This document shows, one piece after another, positions 61,556 through 64,000 of a stretch of DNA of 64,000 bases. Numbering within the stretch: position 1 is the stretch's first letter; each line of letters starts with the position of its first letter. Position numbers and translations under genes: made by a program. Source of the stretch: Solibacillus cecembensis (GTDB taxonomy: Bacteria > Bacillota > Bacilli > Bacillales_A > Planococcaceae); the NCBI RefSeq assembly GCF_001439635.1, contig NZ_LMBZ01000001.1:1-64000 (forward strand), in the 5' to 3' direction. The notes under the pieces were generated by a model. The model saw only the letters and a program-made list of their open reading frames with translations, was not told the DNA's origin and ran no database searches.

Positions 61556-62380
61556 TTAAACTAACCAATGTTTAGGTATACTTAAGGTCGGTGGTAATAC
61601 GGTATTTCGGTCGCCATTAGCAGCGTTTATTTGTGCTTGTGTGAGAAAAATACTCCCTAAAAGATTAGCACCACTTAAATTCGCATCACGTAGATCCGCC
61701 CCGATAAAATCGACAACTCTCATATCACAATTTCGGAGGTCAGCAGCTATGAGCAAAGCGCCCCTTAAATTCATTCCTCTAAGGTCATTTCCTTTTAATT
61801 TAGCACCAATAAAGTCTGTTCGCTTCATGTGTTTAGCTGGGTTTTTATTGTTTTTAACATTTGACCGAACGCGTTCACTTGCCTGTAAAAGTAATGGATT
61901 AACCCTTTCTCTATGAGCGGAAATATTCAGTTGCAATAGTAGCTGCGGACTTAAATTTGTGAGCTGTTCGGTTTGTGCGATCGCATCCTGTAAATCTTTG
62001 TACAGAGGCTGCGCTTCTTTCAAACTAAGTGCTTCATATAAATAGTAAAGCATTTCGTGAAGCTGTTGCATAATAGGAAATACATCAAACATTTCGTTTG
62101 CTAATGACGGGTTATTCCTCCAGCTATTTTGCTTGTACGTTATTTGGGAAATTTTTTGGCCAGCGCCAAAGCATTCATATACAGTGCAGCCACGGAAGCC
62201 TTCATTTCTTAATTTTTGATGGATATTGCAACGATAATCGGGGTTTAAGTTTTTACAAGGTGTCCCGCCGTCCTTATTAAAAGCAAAATCAGCAGACTTA
62301 GCATAGGGGAGGGCGACACAACATAAACCGAAACAATTGCCACAGTCAGCGCGTAAGTTTTTCAATTCTTGAGTAGACAC
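61556..62380 (-). CDS. Cys-rich N-domain plus pentapeptide-repeat protein
   Basis: A 274-residue two-part protein. Residues 1-75 carry about nine cysteines in a YkgJ-like spacing (CGNCFGLCC, CKNLNPDYRCNIH, GCTVYECFG), suggesting a metal or Fe-S site. A helical middle (about 90-170) follows. Residues ~185-250 are pentapeptide repeats of the A(D/N)LxX type (DFIGAKLKGNDLRGMNLRGA, DLRNCDMRVVDFIGADLRDA, NLSGANLLGS), which fold as a right-handed beta helix. The start is GTG 62380 behind AAAGGA (10 nt). It is a single gene transcribed toward the ilvE terminator. The function is unknown; it is not a QNR-like protein by length. Confidence 0.83.
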   Translation of the reverse strand: MSTQELKNLRADCGNCFGLCCVALPYAKSADFAFNKDGGTPCKNLNPDYRCNIHQKLRNEGFRGCTVYECFGAGQKISQITYKQNSWRNNPSLANEMFDVFPIMQQLHEMLYYLYEALSLKEAQPLYKDLQDAIAQTEQLTNLSPQLLLQLNISAHRERVNPLLLQASERVRSNVKNNKNPAKHMKRTDFIGAKLKGNDLRGMNLRGALLIAADLRNCDMRVVDFIGADLRDANLSGANLLGSIFLTQAQINAANGDRNTVLPPTLSIPKHWLV

Positions 62381-62454
62381 GAATTACACATCCTTTATGA
62401 ACGCCTAGTGAGATGAGCTTGCTACAATAGTTTTATAAGCACTAGTCGTAAAAA

Positions 62455-62494
62455 TAAAAAACAAGCAGGTAGTGGAAGAAACTACCTGCTTGTT
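62455..62494 (-). terminator. Terminator of the floT transcript
   Basis: AACAAGCAGGTAGT (62460-62473) pairs perfectly with ACTACCTGCTTGTT (62481-62494). On the minus strand TTTTTATTTTTA follows, so it stops transcription coming from floT. About 165 nt between it and floT show no gene. Confidence 0.87.
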
Positions 62495-62665
62495 TTATTA
62501 TAAACACTTTATAATTAGGGTGCTAGAAATAAATTGGACTTTTCTGAAATTAGTTTTTCTTGATGTTTGTTTCTATATACGATTCAATTCGAATTTTCAC
62601 GTCAATGACTAAAAATCTTTGTAGTGTGGACATCAAATTCATCGCATAGGTAGTCGCTATTTCAA

Positions 62666-64000
62666 CTATTGCTCGTCTGTCTCTTTTACTTCTTCAACCG
62701 TTACAGGAGGTTGCTTTTTCTCTAGACTTGCAGCAATTTGCTCTAGTTCTGGACGTAGCGTATGTTTGCCTGCGTAGCTTTCAATTAGCTCTTTCACATC
62801 TAGTCCAGATGTTTCTTTCAGCGTTTCTTGCAATGTTGCCATGAGGTTAGTTGCGTAAGATGTCACTTTGTTGGCACCGCCACCGCCTTCACCACTACCT
62901 GTATCAATTACTGTAATTTTATCGATATTCGCTAGTGGACTAGCAATCTCTTTTGCGTATTCAGGCATCATTTTCACAACCATATCTAAAATCGCTGCTT
63001 GACCGTATTGATCGAATGCTTCTGCAATTTTTTGTTTTGCTTCGGCTTCTGCAAGACCACGTAAGCGAATAATTTCCGCTTCTGCTGTACCTTGTGCACG
63101 CTCAGCATCGGCTTTGGCGATACCATCTAAACGAATGCGCTCTGCCTGTGCTTGTGCTTGTGTTTCCACACGATATTTCTCCGCATCTGCTTCCGCAAAT
63201 TGCTTCATTTTTTCCGCGCTGGCACGTTGTTCAACCGCATAACGCTCAGCATCTGCTTTTTTCTTCACTTCAGAATCATATTGCTTTTCACGACGTAAAA
63301 TTTCACGTTCTTCTAGTTCAATTTGCTTTTGACGCTCAATAATTTGAACTTGCATTTCTTGCTCCGTTACTTCCTGTTTCGCGCGTGCCGATTCGAGTTC
63401 ATATGCTTGGTCAGCACGTGCTTTGGCGATATCTTGCTCGCGACGGTATTCCGCAACTTTTAATTGGTTATCTTTTTCAGCCTCTGCAATTTGAGTAGCA
63501 CGTTCTAGTTCGGCTTGTTGCGCCTCTTGAGCTGCTTGAGCACGTTTAATACGTGTTTCCTTATCCGCTTCCGCAGTAGCGATATCCGCATCACGTTTCA
63601 CTTGAGCAATACGAGGCTTTCCGAGGGATTCTAAGTAGCCATTTTTATCACGGACATCTTTAATCGTAAAGGAAACGATAATTAAGCCCATTTTTGCTAA
63701 ATCTTGAGATGCAACTCGTTGAACTTCTTGGGAGAATTTATCACGATTTTTATAAATTTCTTCTACTGTCATTGAGCCTAAAATCGAACGCAGGTGACCT
63801 TCTAAAACTTCACGTGCTTCACCTTCACGCTCTTGTTTTGCTTTTCCTAAAAACTGTTCCGCGGCAGTGGCAATTTCAGCGATCGAGCCACCGATTTTAA
63901 TAATGGCTGTTCCATCGGCCATTACCGGAACGCCTTGTTCTGTATACACTTCTGGAGTTGTCACATCGAGCTTACTAGATAGTAAACTTAATGGCTGAGC
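62666..64000 (-). CDS. floT: Flotillin FloT (YuaG), 5' end outside window
   Basis: The last 444 residues of a flotillin; the frame is open to the window edge and about 65-70 N-terminal residues (membrane hairpin and start) are missing. The SPFH/band-7 part has SLLSSKLDVTTPEVYTEQGV, then VREVLEGHLRSILGSMTVEE-like sequence, ASQDLAKMGLIIVSFTIKDV, and KPRIAQVKRDADIATAEADK. A long Glu/Ala/Lys coiled coil (about 145-330) includes YDSEVKKKADAERYAVEQRA. The C-terminal domain ends TSYATNLMATLQETLKETSG. It closely follows B. subtilis YuaG. FloT scaffolds functional membrane microdomains. A YuaF-like NfeD partner gene would be expected upstream, beyond the edge. Confidence 0.95.
   Translation of the reverse strand, partial: AQPLSLLSSKLDVTTPEVYTEQGVPVMADGTAIIKIGGSIAEIATAAEQFLGKAKQEREGEAREVLEGHLRSILGSMTVEEIYKNRDKFSQEVQRVASQDLAKMGLIIVSFTIKDVRDKNGYLESLGKPRIAQVKRDADIATAEADKETRIKRAQAAQEAQQAELERATQIAEAEKDNQLKVAEYRREQDIAKARADQAYELESARAKQEVTEQEMQVQIIERQKQIELEEREILRREKQYDSEVKKKADAERYAVEQRASAEKMKQFAEADAEKYRVETQAQAQAERIRLDGIAKADAERAQGTAEAEIIRLRGLAEAEAKQKIAEAFDQYGQAAILDMVVKMMPEYAKEIASPLANIDKITVIDTGSGEGGGGANKVTSYATNLMATLQETLKETSGLDVKELIESYAGKHTLRPELEQIAASLEKKQPPVTVEEVKETDEQ

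Overview
The window is low-GC, Gram-positive, spore-former DNA. The gene set points to the Bacillales, and most likely the Planococcaceae (Solibacillus/Lysinibacillus-like). Supporting evidence: strong AGGAGG ribosome binding sites, frequent TTG/GTG starts, a Tlp-type small acid-soluble spore protein, a YqfQ/VrrA-like protein, an SLH-domain surface protein, FloT flotillin, Zur, CshB, and CodY-, LexA- and Zur-like operators. The assignment is an inference from gene content; no rRNA or other marker gene is present. No tRNA, rRNA, IS element, prophage or CRISPR array was recognised.

Layout. 0.4-3.9 kb: a DUF1835 protein, a YuzB-like protein, an ECF sigma/anti-sigma pair and a HAD phosphatase. 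4.0-7.4 kb: yqfQ (with a 39-nt tandem repeat), cshB and nfo. 7.5-9.5 kb: an SOS cassette with two LexA boxes (UvrX-type polymerase, YolD-like protein, unknown protein). 9.6-15.2 kb: a Cys-rich protein, a secreted copper-amine-oxidase-N protein and a heterodimeric ABC exporter. 15.7-19.8 kb: a large SLH surface-protein gene cut by one in-frame stop codon. 20.1-26.8 kb: a YgiB/YgiC-like pair, an alpha/beta hydrolase, Amj, a frameshifted phzF, a headless gene remnant, a GNAT enzyme and a conserved unknown.

27-40 kb holds two catabolic blocks. The first is a minus-strand IclR-linked acyl-CoA operon (CoA transferase, enoyl-CoA hydratase, two adjacent acyl-CoA dehydrogenases). The second is a sigma-54 module: rpoN, a GabP-like permease, a PAS/AAA+ enhancer-binding protein, a class III aminotransferase and an aldehyde dehydrogenase. 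It has two clear -24/-12 promoters, each preceded by the same 18-bp palindrome.

40-47 kb is a divergent B12/cobalt locus: BtuFCD-like uptake on the minus strand and CbiMNQO on the plus strand, each behind its own cobalamin riboswitch, with a 46-codon unknown gene at the end of the cbi operon. 47-52.5 kb: tlp, a 21-nt-period repeat array, a D-Ala-D-Ala carboxypeptidase, pcp, yqfT (DUF2624) and the zinc block znuC-znuB-zur. 52.5-54.6 kb: a P-loop kinase flanked by long direct repeats, then a GRPL-like membrane protein. 54.8-60.1 kb: a third cobalamin riboswitch followed by an adenosyltransferase-like gene, an orphan BtuF, and cobU-cobS-cobC-cobU2-cblT-cblS, a salvage route from cobinamide and alpha-ribazole. 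60.3-64 kb: a CodY-box branched-chain aminotransferase, a Cys-rich/pentapeptide-repeat protein and the 3' part of floT.

Most notable: the interrupted surface-protein gene; two intergenic arrays whose short cores recur every 21 bp (two helical turns); a split of the cshB-nfo/yqfT-zur block by about 43 kb; three cobalamin riboswitches around one salvage system; a decayed second copy of the 26-kb gene at 47 kb; a sigma-54 operator set; and a degenerate CobU paralogue.
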